Source of the DNA: Betaproteobacteria bacterium
GTDB lineage: Bacteria; Pseudomonadota; Gammaproteobacteria; Burkholderiales; Burkholderiaceae_C
Length of the DNA stretch: 8,162 nucleotides
NCBI GenBank assembly: GCA_005882155.1
Contig: VBCQ01000067.1
Span: 1 to 8,162, forward strand
Direction of reading: 5' to 3'
In this document: positions 1 through 6,154 of the stretch, piece by piece
Layout of the letters: each line of letters opens with the position of its first letter
Position numbering within the stretch: position 1 is the first letter of the stretch
Program-made: the position numbers and the translations under genes
Notes under the pieces: model-generated
What the model was told of the DNA's origin: nothing
The model's input: the letters and a program-made list of their open reading frames with translations, nothing else
Database searches by the model: none

Positions 1-51
1 GGGCTCGACAAGTTGAAAGCTTGCCTCGAAGCCTCGGGTGTGACGGCATGA
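1..51 (+). CDS. C-terminal end of probable ECF sigma factor (partial)
   Basis: The first frame is open from base 1 to a TGA at 49-51 and encodes GLDKLKACLEASGVTA. The Gly-Leu-x-Lys-Leu-Lys-x-Cys-Leu pattern resembles the extreme C-terminus of ECF sigma factors, just after the region 4.2 recognition helix, where these proteins commonly end in R-G-L-x-R-L-R/K-x-C-L. The next gene downstream is an RskA-type anti-sigma factor, which normally lies directly behind its cognate sigma gene, and this context is the stronger half of the argument. Only 16 residues are visible, so the family call rests on a short tail plus the neighbour. The bulk of the gene lies outside the window. Confidence 0.6.
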   Translation, partial: GLDKLKACLEASGVTA

Positions 52-67
52 AGCGAAGGGCGAGGGG

Positions 68-81
68 CCCCGTTTACGGGG
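68..81 (+). promoter_or_regulatory. Short inverted repeat between sigma and anti-sigma genes
   Basis: CCCCGT (68-73) and ACGGGG (76-81) are perfect 6-bp arms around a 2-base centre, inside the 106-bp gap between the sigma-factor stop and the preferred anti-sigma start. There is no following T-run, so it is not a convincing intrinsic terminator. The two-base loop is too tight for a full RNA hairpin, so the innermost pair would open. It could be a weak attenuating hairpin, a protein site, or chance in GC-rich DNA. Confidence 0.25.
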
Positions 82-157
82 ATCGACCAGCGCAATGCTG
101 TCGGGTCAACCGATCACTCAGCGGTTCGATCTGTCGCCGCCGCACGGAGGTGGCCGC

Positions 158-910
158 ATGAACTATCTACTGCCTGAACGACTGGACCTGTTGGCGCGCG
201 AATACGCGCTGGGCACGCTCGCCGGCCCGGCTCGGCGCCGCTTCGAGCGTGTGCTGCAGCAGGCGCCGATCGCGATGCAAGCGGTGGGCCGCTGGCAGGA
301 GCGCTTCACCGTGCTCGCCAACGGCGTGCCGGCGATGCAGCCGCGCGATCATGTGTGGCGTCACCTCGAGCGGCGGTTGTTCGTCGCGCCGCCGCCGACC
401 GTGCGCGCGCCGCGCGGCGCACCGAGCGGCCGGTTCCAGTGGCTCGCGAACCTGCTGTCGGGTCGCGCGCTCGGTGGCGCGCTGGCCGGGGTGCTGCTGT
501 GCGTGCTGGTGCTGCGCCTGCTGCCGGGCATCGTCGGGCTCGAGCCGCAGGCCGACACGTTGCCGGCGAGCTACGTCGGTCTGCTGACCGACGCGGCGGG
601 CAAGCCGACCGTGCTCGCGAGTTCGCGCCGTCAAGGCCGGGTACTGACGGTGAAGATGCTGCAGCCGGTCGCCGTGCCGGCGGGCAAGGTCGCCCAGCTG
701 TGGGCCTTGCCGAAGGACGATGGTGCGCCGTTCCCGGTCGGCGTCGTGCCGGGCAGCGGCAGCGCCAAGCTCTCGCTGGCCGACACGTCGGAGAAACTCT
801 TCTTCAACGTGCCGCGGCTCGCCGTCAGCATCGAAGCGGCACCGGCGAAACCCGGTGATGCGCCGAGCAGCGAATTCGTGCTGACCGGCAACTGCGTGAA
901 GATGTGGTGA
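158..910 (+). CDS. RskA-type membrane anti-sigma factor
   Basis: This 250-residue protein probably holds the upstream ECF sigma factor inactive at the inner membrane until an envelope signal releases it. Residues 1-75 are a cytoplasmic helical sigma-binding region (LAREYALGTLAGPARRRFE), without the His-x3-Cys-x2-Cys zinc motif of ZAS-type anti-sigmas. A single hydrophobic helix lies at about 105-127. Residues 137-248 form a periplasmic domain with RskA-family features: SYVGLL near 138, QLWALP at 180-185, and AVSIEAAPAKPGDAPS near 222-237. The reading frame is open from an ATG at 95. I chose the ATG at 158 because GGAGG sits at 146-150, seven bases upstream, and the N-terminus then begins directly with the sigma-binding helix. 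It follows the sigma-factor tail and precedes the TPR gene by 87 bp, consistent with one transcription unit. The exact ligand or stress is not visible. Confidence 0.85.
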   Translation: MNYLLPERLDLLAREYALGTLAGPARRRFERVLQQAPIAMQAVGRWQERFTVLANGVPAMQPRDHVWRHLERRLFVAPPPTVRAPRGAPSGRFQWLANLLSGRALGGALAGVLLCVLVLRLLPGIVGLEPQADTLPASYVGLLTDAAGKPTVLASSRRQGRVLTVKMLQPVAVPAGKVAQLWALPKDDGAPFPVGVVPGSGSAKLSLADTSEKLFFNVPRLAVSIEAAPAKPGDAPSSEFVLTGNCVKMW

Positions 911-997
911 AACGGCGCTGCGTCCGTTGACCGACTCGCACCGTAAGTGCCGACAAGACATGCGATGACGCTGTCTGCCCAACCCGAGGAACCCACC

Positions 998-1468
998 ATG
1001 AAGACTTCTTTCGCTCGCAGCTTGACGGCGATGGCCCTGGGCCTCGCGATGCACACCGCTTTCGCCGCCGACACCGGGCCGGTCGCCGAAGACAAGCTCG
1101 CCACCGCGCGCGCACAGATCGCCGCCAAGCAATGGCGAGTCGCCATCGACGAGCTCAATCGCGTCAACGACAGCGGCAGCGCGGACTGGAACAACCTGAT
1201 GGGCTACAGCCTGCGCAAGGCCAAGACGCCCGACCTCGACGGGGCGGAGAAGTTCTACAACGAAGCGTTGCGCATCGACCCGAAGCACCGCGGCGCGCTC
1301 GAATACTCGGGCGAGCTGTACCTGATGAAGGGCGACCTCGCGACCGCCGAGAAGCGCCTCGCTGCGCTCGACAAGATCTGCCGCCTGCCGTGCGAGGAAT
1401 ACACCGACCTGAAGAAGGCGATCGAGCGCTACAAGGCGGCGGGCAACAAGTACGTCGCCGCGCAGTAA
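998..1468 (+). CDS. Exported small TPR-repeat protein
   Basis: A 156-residue protein beginning with a Sec-type signal peptide: MKTS-FARS charged start, hydrophobic stretch, and a likely cleavage after AFA at residue 23. The mature part contains about two tetratricopeptide-like helical pairs: roughly 34-75 (AKQWRVAIDEL ... NLMGYSLRKA) and 79-125 (GAEKFYNEALRIDP ... LMKGDLATAEKRLAAL). TPRs normally mediate protein-protein contacts, here in the periplasm. Cys128 and Cys132 form a Cys-x3-Cys pair just after the repeats and could make a disulfide or bind a metal. The frame opens at 947, but the ATG at 998 has a GAGGA ribosome site at 986-990 and starts exactly at the signal peptide. Its place behind a sigma/anti-sigma pair suggests a regulon member or a sensing partner; that role is inferred. 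Confidence 0.8.
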   Translation: MKTSFARSLTAMALGLAMHTAFAADTGPVAEDKLATARAQIAAKQWRVAIDELNRVNDSGSADWNNLMGYSLRKAKTPDLDGAEKFYNEALRIDPKHRGALEYSGELYLMKGDLATAEKRLAALDKICRLPCEEYTDLKKAIERYKAAGNKYVAAQ

Positions 1469-1477
1469 GCGTCCGCG

Positions 1478-1720
1478 TCAGCGGGTCGGGCGGTCGTCTC
1501 GTTGCGCCGGCCCGCCAGTCGGCACCGCATGACCCGGCGAGTTGCGCTGGCCGACGGCGTTCGATGGTTCGCTCGGCAACGGCGGCTGCCTCGCGCTGTC
1601 GCCCGGGCGTTGCCGGGCCAGATCGGGCCAGCCGCCTTCGATCGCGGCGAGCAGCAAAGCGCTGAGCACGGCACCGGTCACGGTGCCCCAGGTCAGCGCC
1701 CGCAGTGACATCAATGTCAT
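1478..1720 (-). CDS. Small single-helix membrane protein, unknown function
   Basis: An 80-residue protein I do not recognise. Residues 8-28 (ALTWGTVTGAVLSALLLAAIE) are hydrophobic enough for one membrane-spanning helix. The remainder is a proline-, arginine- and glycine-rich hydrophilic tail that looks disordered. Support for a real gene: AGGGGAG lies about nine bases upstream of the start on this strand, codon third positions are mostly G or C, and it fills a gap that is otherwise empty. An ATG three codons in (1709-1711) is an alternative start. The gene is convergent with the TPR gene, with nine bases between the stop codons, and divergent from phoD. A TGACAT inverted repeat overlaps its first codons. 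Confidence 0.55.
   Translation of the reverse strand: MTLMSLRALTWGTVTGAVLSALLLAAIEGGWPDLARQRPGDSARQPPLPSEPSNAVGQRNSPGHAVPTGGPAQRDDRPTR
1706..1719. promoter_or_regulatory. Perfect 6-bp-arm palindrome over a start codon
   Basis: TGACAT (1706-1711) and ATGTCA (1714-1719) are perfect inverted arms with a two-base centre. The element is AT-richer than its surroundings and covers the first codons of the small membrane-protein gene, including two of the three bases of its start codon at 1718-1720. A dimeric regulator bound here could block transcription or the start region, or the transcript could fold. It may be chance, as no second copy is seen in the window. Confidence 0.3.
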
Positions 1721-1855
1721 ATCTGTGTCTCCCCTTCAGCTGAGAACGATAGAGGGCGCTGCGGCGGATTGCCATCCTCCTTAAGGGGGATACACCAACA
1801 CTTTGCAAACAGCGCAACGAGTCGCAACAGCAGGGCTCGCGCACAATGCCGGGCG
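1721..1855. promoter_or_regulatory. Divergent intergenic region, small membrane protein / phoD
   Basis: This 135-bp gap must hold the promoters of two genes reading away from each other. Towards phoD, TTGCCA at 1769-1774 matches five of six bases of a sigma70 -35 box, but the matching -10 near 1791 (TACACC) is poor, so I do not call a promoter firmly. ATCCTCC (1774-1780) and GGGGGAT (1785-1791) pair around TTAA with one G-T wobble. No strong ribosome site precedes the phoD ATG. The region is less GC-rich than the genes on either side. Confidence 0.4.
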
Positions 1856-3430
1856 ATGCAGCGCCGCCGATTTCTTCACGACTTGAGTCGCCGCGCGGCG
1901 GCACTGGCGCTCGGCAGCTTGTTCGCTGCGCCGGCATTGCGCCGCGACGCGCGAGCGGCCCAGCCGCTGCCGCCGAACGGCGACTACCCGTTCAAGCTCG
2001 GTGTCGCGAGCGGCATGCCGCGACCCGACTCGGTCGTCATCTGGACCCGCCTCGCCGTGCGGCCGCACGAGCCGGGAGGCGGCTTGCCCGACGCTCCGAT
2101 CGCCGTGCGCTGGGAGCTGGCTGACGACGAGCGCTTCTCCACCGGGCTGCGCAGCGGCGAGTTCATCGCCTTGCCCGAGCACGCGCACAGCGTCCATGTG
2201 GAGGTGGTCGGGTTGCGCAGCGGCGCGACCTTTTTCTACCGCTTCATCGCCGGCGATGTCGCGAGCCCGATAGGCCGCACCCGCAGCGCGCCGGCGCTCG
2301 ACGCCGACGTGTCGCGCTTGCGTCTCGCGCTCGCGTCGTGTCAGCACTACGAGCAGGGCGCATTCGCGGCGCATCGCGAGATTGCCGGGCGCGACCTCGA
2401 CCTCGTACTGTTCGTCGGCGACTACATCTACGAGTCGAGCAACCCGCGCTATCGATTGCGGCCGCATGAGGCCGGCACGCCGCTGACCCTCGACGCCTAC
2501 CGCGCCCGCCACGCGACCTACAAGCTCGACGCCGATCTGCGCGCCGCCCACGCGGCGCATCCGTGGCTCGTGACCTGGGACGATCACGAGGTCGAAAACG
2601 ACTATGCCGGCGAGCGCTCGCCGAGCGACCTCGGTGTCGACGCGTTTTTGCGCCGGCGCGCCGCCGCCTACAAGGCGTACTTCGAGCACATGCCGGTGTC
2701 GCCGGGCGTGCTGCCAACCGGCCCGGCGATGCGCATCCGCGACCGCTTTGCGTGGGGGCGGCTCGCCGAGCTGTGGACACTCGACAACCGCCAATACCGC
2801 GGTGTGCAGCCGTGCGCCGACGGCCGCGGCGCGGGCGGCCGCGTGCTCGCGCAATGCGATGAGCTGGCCGACGAATCGCGCAGCATGTTCGGCGCCGACC
2901 AGGAGCGCTGGCTGGAGCGCGGCTTGGCGTCGAGTGCTCGGCGCTGGAAGCTGCTAGCGCAAGCGACGCAGATCAGCGACAGCGGCGTCGACACGCCGAG
3001 CGGGCGCCGCATTTACACCGACGGCTGGGACGGCTACCCCGCCGCGCGCCAGCGCCTGCTGCGCGCGATCGCCGAGCCGCGCCTTGCCGACGTGCTGTGC
3101 CTGGGCGGCGACGTGCATCGCCATGTGGCGGCGAACCTGCGGCTGCGCGCCAACGATGCGCGCTCGCCCATCGTTGCGAGCGAATTCGTCTGCAGCTCGA
3201 TCACGAGCCACGGCCTGTCGGAGGCGGTGACGACGATGCTGCGAGCCAGCAACCCCGACATGCTGCACGCGCGCAGCGACGAGCGCGGCTACGCGCTGAT
3301 CGACATCACGAGCGAAGCGGCGAGCTGCGAGTTCCGCGCCACGCCGTCACCGGCGCAACCCGATGCGAGCTTGTCGACCCAGGCGATCTTCCATGTCGAA
3401 TCGGGCCGCGCCGGCGTTTTGCGCGGCTGA
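1856..3430 (+). CDS. phoD: PhoD-family alkaline phosphatase / phosphodiesterase
   Basis: A 524-residue secreted phosphoesterase of the PhoD family, which releases phosphate from phosphomonoesters and diesters outside the cytoplasm using an iron-calcium centre. The N-terminus has a twin-arginine signal (RRRFL at 3-7, then a hydrophobic stretch to about residue 28 and ARAA near 32-35), as expected for a metalloenzyme folded before export. A PhoD N-terminal beta domain covers about 44-145 (KLGVASGMPRPDSVVIWTRL). The catalytic domain follows, with the family motifs ASCQ (160-163), GDYIYE (188-193), TWDDHEVEND (240-249), LDNRQYR (309-315) and GGDVHRH (417-423). The full set of motifs and normal length indicate an intact enzyme. 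The frame opens at 1769, but only the ATG at 1856 places the Tat motif at the N-terminus; its ribosome site is weak. Members include phospholipase D-like enzymes, so the true substrate is uncertain. Phosphate control is likely from family knowledge but not proven here. Confidence 0.9.
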   Translation: MQRRRFLHDLSRRAAALALGSLFAAPALRRDARAAQPLPPNGDYPFKLGVASGMPRPDSVVIWTRLAVRPHEPGGGLPDAPIAVRWELADDERFSTGLRSGEFIALPEHAHSVHVEVVGLRSGATFFYRFIAGDVASPIGRTRSAPALDADVSRLRLALASCQHYEQGAFAAHREIAGRDLDLVLFVGDYIYESSNPRYRLRPHEAGTPLTLDAYRARHATYKLDADLRAAHAAHPWLVTWDDHEVENDYAGERSPSDLGVDAFLRRRAAAYKAYFEHMPVSPGVLPTGPAMRIRDRFAWGRLAELWTLDNRQYRGVQPCADGRGAGGRVLAQCDELADESRSMFGADQERWLERGLASSARRWKLLAQATQISDSGVDTPSGRRIYTDGWDGYPAARQRLLRAIAEPRLADVLCLGGDVHRHVAANLRLRANDARSPIVASEFVCSSITSHGLSEAVTTMLRASNPDMLHARSDERGYALIDITSEAASCEFRATPSPAQPDASLSTQAIFHVESGRAGVLRG

Positions 3431-3551
3431 GCTTGCAACAGCGGCGGGCTTCGTAACGAACTGCACGCAAACTGCCTGTCATTTCCGCGCACCAGGCGCG
3501 CACGGCGGCGCCCACACTGCCATCATCAGCGTGAGTTGCGAGGGGTTTGCA

Positions 3552-3767
3552 ATGAACAAGGTCCCGAATCATCCGTGGTGGTCCATGAGCCCGATCAAGC
3601 CGGGCGAGACGCGCGATGACGACTACGCCGACATGGGCACCGCATTCGGCCTCGACGCCAGCCTGACGCCGCCGGTCGAGCCGCCGGCCGAACCCGAGAT
3701 CGAGCGCATCGACCTGAACGCACCGGTCCCGCCGCACGATCGATTGAACGGCCGCTCGGTGATCTGA
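3552..3767 (+). CDS. Small acidic proline-rich protein, unknown function
   Basis: A 71-residue protein that I cannot assign to a family. It has an aromatic N-terminal patch (NHPWWSM at 6-12), an acidic stretch (RDDDYAD at 21-27), and a proline/glutamate-rich middle (PPVEPPAEPEIE at 40-51). There is no signal peptide or membrane helix, so it is probably cytoplasmic and partly unstructured. The start is supported by GCGAGGGG at 3539-3546, about five bases ahead of the ATG. The frame remains open upstream to 3363, but that part overlaps phoD and has no ribosome site. It lies 121 bp after phoD, so it may have its own promoter, and it ends within the shared hairpin at 3765-3786. Confidence 0.65.
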   Translation: MNKVPNHPWWSMSPIKPGETRDDDYADMGTAFGLDASLTPPVEPPAEPEIERIDLNAPVPPHDRLNGRSVI

Positions 3768-3786
3768 GCGGGGCATTCCCCGCTCA
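3765..3786. terminator. Bidirectional hairpin with both stop codons in the stem
   Basis: TGAGCGGGG (3765-3773), loop CATT, and CCCCGCTCA (3778-3786) form a perfect 9-bp, GC-rich stem. It lies exactly between the convergent small acidic-protein gene and the metallophosphoesterase gene. The stem's outer three bases are the TGA stop of the former on one side and, on the opposite strand, the TGA stop of the latter. Neither strand has a T-run after the stem, so it is not a canonical intrinsic terminator. It may instead act with Rho, or as a stabilising 3' end for both transcripts. Confidence 0.65.
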
Positions 3787-4557
3787 GACCTCGACCACCA
3801 TCTTCCCGTCGAAGTTCTCGGCCTCGCCCTTGCGCGCATGGCCGCGCGCGTTGCAGACGACGCGCATCGACGTGCCGTCGCCGCGCGCGACGCGGTAGTC
3901 GTGGCGGCAGTGCACATGGCCGTGGATCCACAGATCGGCGCGCGGCAGCAGATCGTCGTCGGCGTTGCAAAAACTCGCGGTGCCGGGCTGGTCGCCGAAG
4001 CGCGGATCGCAGCTGCGCAGGCTCGGCCCGTAGTGGGTGATGACGACGGTCGCGTCCCAGCCGTCGTTGGCGCGCGCAAGCTCGGCGGCGAGCCAGGCGC
4101 GGCAAGCCAGCGCCTCTTCGCGAACGCCGCCGGCGTCGAACGGCAGGCCGTGACGCGTGGCACGCATGATCTTCATGAAGTAGGCGGCCGAGCGCCAGAC
4201 CCGATCGCGGTCGCGCGTACCGAGCAGATCGAGGTCGCTCCAGCGAATCGTCGCGACGAAGCGAATTCGCCGGCCGTTCGCATCGGTCAGCAGCGCGCTC
4301 TGCCGCTCGAGCATCGTGAAGCCGAGCGCATTGCAGCGTTCGCGCAGCGCCGGCCACACGTCATCGAACTCGCGCTCATCGAACTCATGATTGCCGGCGA
4401 CATACAGCACCGGCACCGGCCAACCGCGAAAGCGCTCGAAGCCGGCCCAGCGGCTGTCGATGTCGCCGGCCAACACCAGCAGTTCGGCACCCGGCGCCGG
4501 CTCGGGCGCGAAGTCTTCGGTCTCGAGGTGCAGGTCGGAGAGGATCTGCAGTCGCAC
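3784..4557 (-). CDS. Calcineurin-like metallophosphoesterase
   Basis: A 257-residue cytoplasmic phosphoesterase with the complete dinuclear-metal signature of the calcineurin-like family, in order: SDLH (7-10, metal ligands Asp8 and His10), AGDID (30-34, Asp32), AGNHEF (54-59, Asn56 and His57), THYGP (174-178, His175) and HGHVH (212-216, His214 and His216). No signal peptide or membrane segment is present. The substrate cannot be told from sequence: the family includes phosphodiesterases, protein phosphatases and nucleotidases. The start is a GTG at 4557, with no good ribosome site before it. It begins 12 bases after the stop of the upstream SEC-C gene, so translation may depend on coupling to that gene. 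It is the last gene of the hutC-SEC-C run and ends in the shared hairpin. Confidence 0.85.
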   Translation of the reverse strand: MRLQILSDLHLETEDFAPEPAPGAELLVLAGDIDSRWAGFERFRGWPVPVLYVAGNHEFDEREFDDVWPALRERCNALGFTMLERQSALLTDANGRRIRFVATIRWSDLDLLGTRDRDRVWRSAAYFMKIMRATRHGLPFDAGGVREEALACRAWLAAELARANDGWDATVVITHYGPSLRSCDPRFGDQPGTASFCNADDDLLPRADLWIHGHVHCRHDYRVARGDGTSMRVVCNARGHARKGEAENFDGKMVVEV

Positions 4558-4569
4558 GGTTGAAAAACG

Positions 4570-5322
4570 CTATGCGCCGTGGCAGTGCTTGTACTTCTTG
4601 CCGCTGCCGCAAGGGCACGGCTCGTTGCGACCGACCTTGGGCCCGTCGCGGGTCACGGTGTCGACCTTGTAACGCGACTCGCTCGTCAGGTCCGCGAGGT
4701 CGGCGACGGTGACCACGAGCTCCTCGATCGCATCGTCGAGCGTTGCGAGCGGATGTTCGCGCAGGAGCGTCGCGACGACCTCGCGCTCTTCGTCGGTTTC
4801 TGCCGGCAAGTGGCGGTACAGGCGCGCGAGCGCATTCATCACCGCGTCGTCATCCATCTCGGCGAGATCGGGGAAGCACAGTGCGGCATGCTGAAAACCG
4901 GCGACCCACGGCATCAGGGCTTGCGAGATCGGGCTCAGCCCGGCCATCGGGTCCGGCCCGCCGTCAGCCGGTGGCTGCATGGGATGCTCGTCGTCGAACT
5001 CGAGGATCAGCGGGTTGAACCAGCCGTCTTCGACCATCGCGCGGTTCAACGCCGCGTGGCGGCGCAGGATCAGCGCTTGCGTGCGCTCGAGCCATGCGGC
5101 GTCGGCGTCGTCGGGCAGCGGCTGACCTTCGAAGTCGAATACATGCGGCATCCAGGCGGCCGGCTCGATCAGCACCGGCTGCACCAGCACGCCGCACAGA
5201 AAGCCATCGAGCATGACCGCATCGCAGGGCTCGAGCGGCTCGGGCGTGGCCGCGAGCAAATCGTCGAGCTCGGCGAACTCGGCATCGGTGAGGTCGTGGG
5301 CGGCGGGAGCAGGCAAGGACAT
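4570..5322 (-). CDS. UPF0149 (YecA/YgfB-like) protein with C-terminal SEC-C motif
   Basis: A 250-residue, strongly acidic protein. Residues 12-210 match the UPF0149 pattern: an early LTDAEFAELDDLLA helix, then DAVMLDGFLCGVLVQP (34-49), and FNPLILEF with PWVAGFQHA further on. The C-terminus is a SEC-C zinc motif, PCPCGSGKKYKHCHG, with probable zinc ligands Cys236, Cys238, Cys247 and His248. The same motif is found at the end of SecA, where it binds zinc and contacts SecB and phospholipid. In stand-alone SEC-C proteins the partner is mostly unknown. A role in protein handling or ribosome/translocase association is possible but inferred. It starts 34 bp after hutC ends and precedes the phosphoesterase by 12 bp, so the three are probably cotranscribed. 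No membrane helix or signal peptide is seen. Confidence 0.85.
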   Translation of the reverse strand: MSLPAPAAHDLTDAEFAELDDLLAATPEPLEPCDAVMLDGFLCGVLVQPVLIEPAAWMPHVFDFEGQPLPDDADAAWLERTQALILRRHAALNRAMVEDGWFNPLILEFDDEHPMQPPADGGPDPMAGLSPISQALMPWVAGFQHAALCFPDLAEMDDDAVMNALARLYRHLPAETDEEREVVATLLREHPLATLDDAIEELVVTVADLADLTSESRYKVDTVTRDGPKVGRNEPCPCGSGKKYKHCHGA

Positions 5323-5356
5323 GAAAGCGATCTCGACGAAGCGGGCGCCGATTGTC

Positions 5357-6097
5357 CTACGCCAGCTTTCCCTCTTGCCCCTGCACGGAGAAGCTGCCGA
5401 GCAGCCGATAGCGCGACCCCGGGTGGTACAGCCGCGCGATCGACGCGACCTGGCCTTGCGACACCGTGCGGCGCGACACCATCAACAGCGCACTCGCCGC
5501 GGGCACGTCGAGCAGGCGTGCCTGCTCGGGCGACGCGAGCACCGCTTCGATGACCTGCTCGGCCTCGGTCAGCGGCGCGTGCTCGAACAGCACATGCGAC
5601 GGCGTGACGGCGCTGAAGTCGTGCTTCAGCAGATCGGGCGCAAGAGCGGGGTTGACGTGGCGATCCTCGAACTGGATCGGCACGCCGTTTTCCATGTGGA
5701 CGAGCTGGCAGCGATAGACCGTGGCGCCCTTGCGCAAGCGCATCGCGGCGGCGATTTCGGGCACCGCCTTCTCGCGCATCACGCCGCACACGCGGGTCGT
5801 ATGCACATGCCCGCGCTCGGCGATCTCATCGTGGATGTCGCGCACTTGCAGCAGGTTGGAGATCGGGTGCAGCTCGGCGACATACGAGCCCGAGCCCTGG
5901 CGGCGCTCGATCAGCCCTTCGGCCTCGAGCTCGCGCAGCGCGCGGTGCACCGTCATCCGCGCGCAGCCGAATTGCAGCACCAGCTCGCGCTCCGACGGCA
6001 GGCGCACACCGGGTTGCCAGCCGCCTTCGGCAATGCGCTGATGGATCGCCGCCTTGACGGTTTCGTAGGGCAGGGAGCGTTTGCGGCGTGCGGTCAT
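5357..6097 (-). CDS. hutC: Histidine-utilisation repressor HutC (GntR/UTRA family)
   Basis: A 246-residue transcription factor. Residues 8-74 are a GntR winged helix-turn-helix (LPSERELVLQFGCARMTV at 33-50, then the wing RRQGSGSYV at 65-73). Residues about 95-237 form the UTRA ligand-binding domain, including the typical HMENGVPIQFEDRHVNP stretch (134-150) and the ARLYHPGSRYRLLGSF end (221-236). HutC proteins repress hut genes until urocanate, the product of HutH, binds the UTRA domain. The adjacent divergent hutH gene makes this assignment strong. Length and motifs are normal. The start codon at 6095-6097 lacks a clear ribosome site. A TAGAAT sequence on this strand sits only seven bases before the start, so a promoter there would give a leaderless transcript. 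Confidence 0.92.
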   Translation of the reverse strand: MTARRKRSLPYETVKAAIHQRIAEGGWQPGVRLPSERELVLQFGCARMTVHRALRELEAEGLIERRQGSGSYVAELHPISNLLQVRDIHDEIAERGHVHTTRVCGVMREKAVPEIAAAMRLRKGATVYRCQLVHMENGVPIQFEDRHVNPALAPDLLKHDFSAVTPSHVLFEHAPLTEAEQVIEAVLASPEQARLLDVPAASALLMVSRRTVSQGQVASIARLYHPGSRYRLLGSFSVQGQEGKLA

Positions 6098-6121
6098 CGG
6101 CGGATTCTATGGGACTGCATG

Positions 6122-6140
6122 CTAGAGTTGTCTAGGCCAC
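6122..6140. promoter_or_regulatory. Candidate HutC operator in the hutC-hutH gap
   Basis: The 57-bp gap between the divergent genes contains an inverted repeat, CTAGA (6122-6126) and TCTAG (6131-6135), around GTTG. Overlapping its right arm, GTCTAGGC (6130-6137) matches seven of eight positions of GT-M-TA-K-AC, the consensus I recall for HutC-subfamily GntR operators. Position and size suit a repressor that controls both hutH and its own gene. The symmetry is short and I see no second site, so the exact boundaries are uncertain. Confidence 0.5.
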
Positions 6141-6154
6141 TTGCGACGCACACC

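Noticed and set aside
927..955. TTGACC at 927-932 as a -35 box for the TPR gene
   Set aside because: No acceptable -10 sequence occurs at the right distance.
167..1288. A 373-codon minus-strand open frame opposite the anti-sigma and TPR genes
   Set aside because: Low-complexity arginine-rich composition and no ribosome site; the plus strand holds two recognisable proteins.
1781..2854. A 357-codon minus-strand open frame opposite phoD
   Set aside because: The overlapped plus-strand frame contains the Tat signal and most PhoD motifs, and the antisense product has shadow-like composition.
3476..3482. An exact CTGTCAT, the PhoB half-site, after phoD
   Set aside because: No second half-site lies eleven bases away on either side, so it is probably chance.
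3838..4563. A 241-codon plus-strand open frame opposite the metallophosphoesterase
   Set aside because: All five metal-binding motifs of the phosphoesterase are on the minus strand; this is its shadow.
5213..6154. A 314-codon upstream extension of the hutH frame
   Set aside because: It runs antisense through hutC and part of the SEC-C gene, and the HutH family N-terminus aligns with the ATG at 6155.
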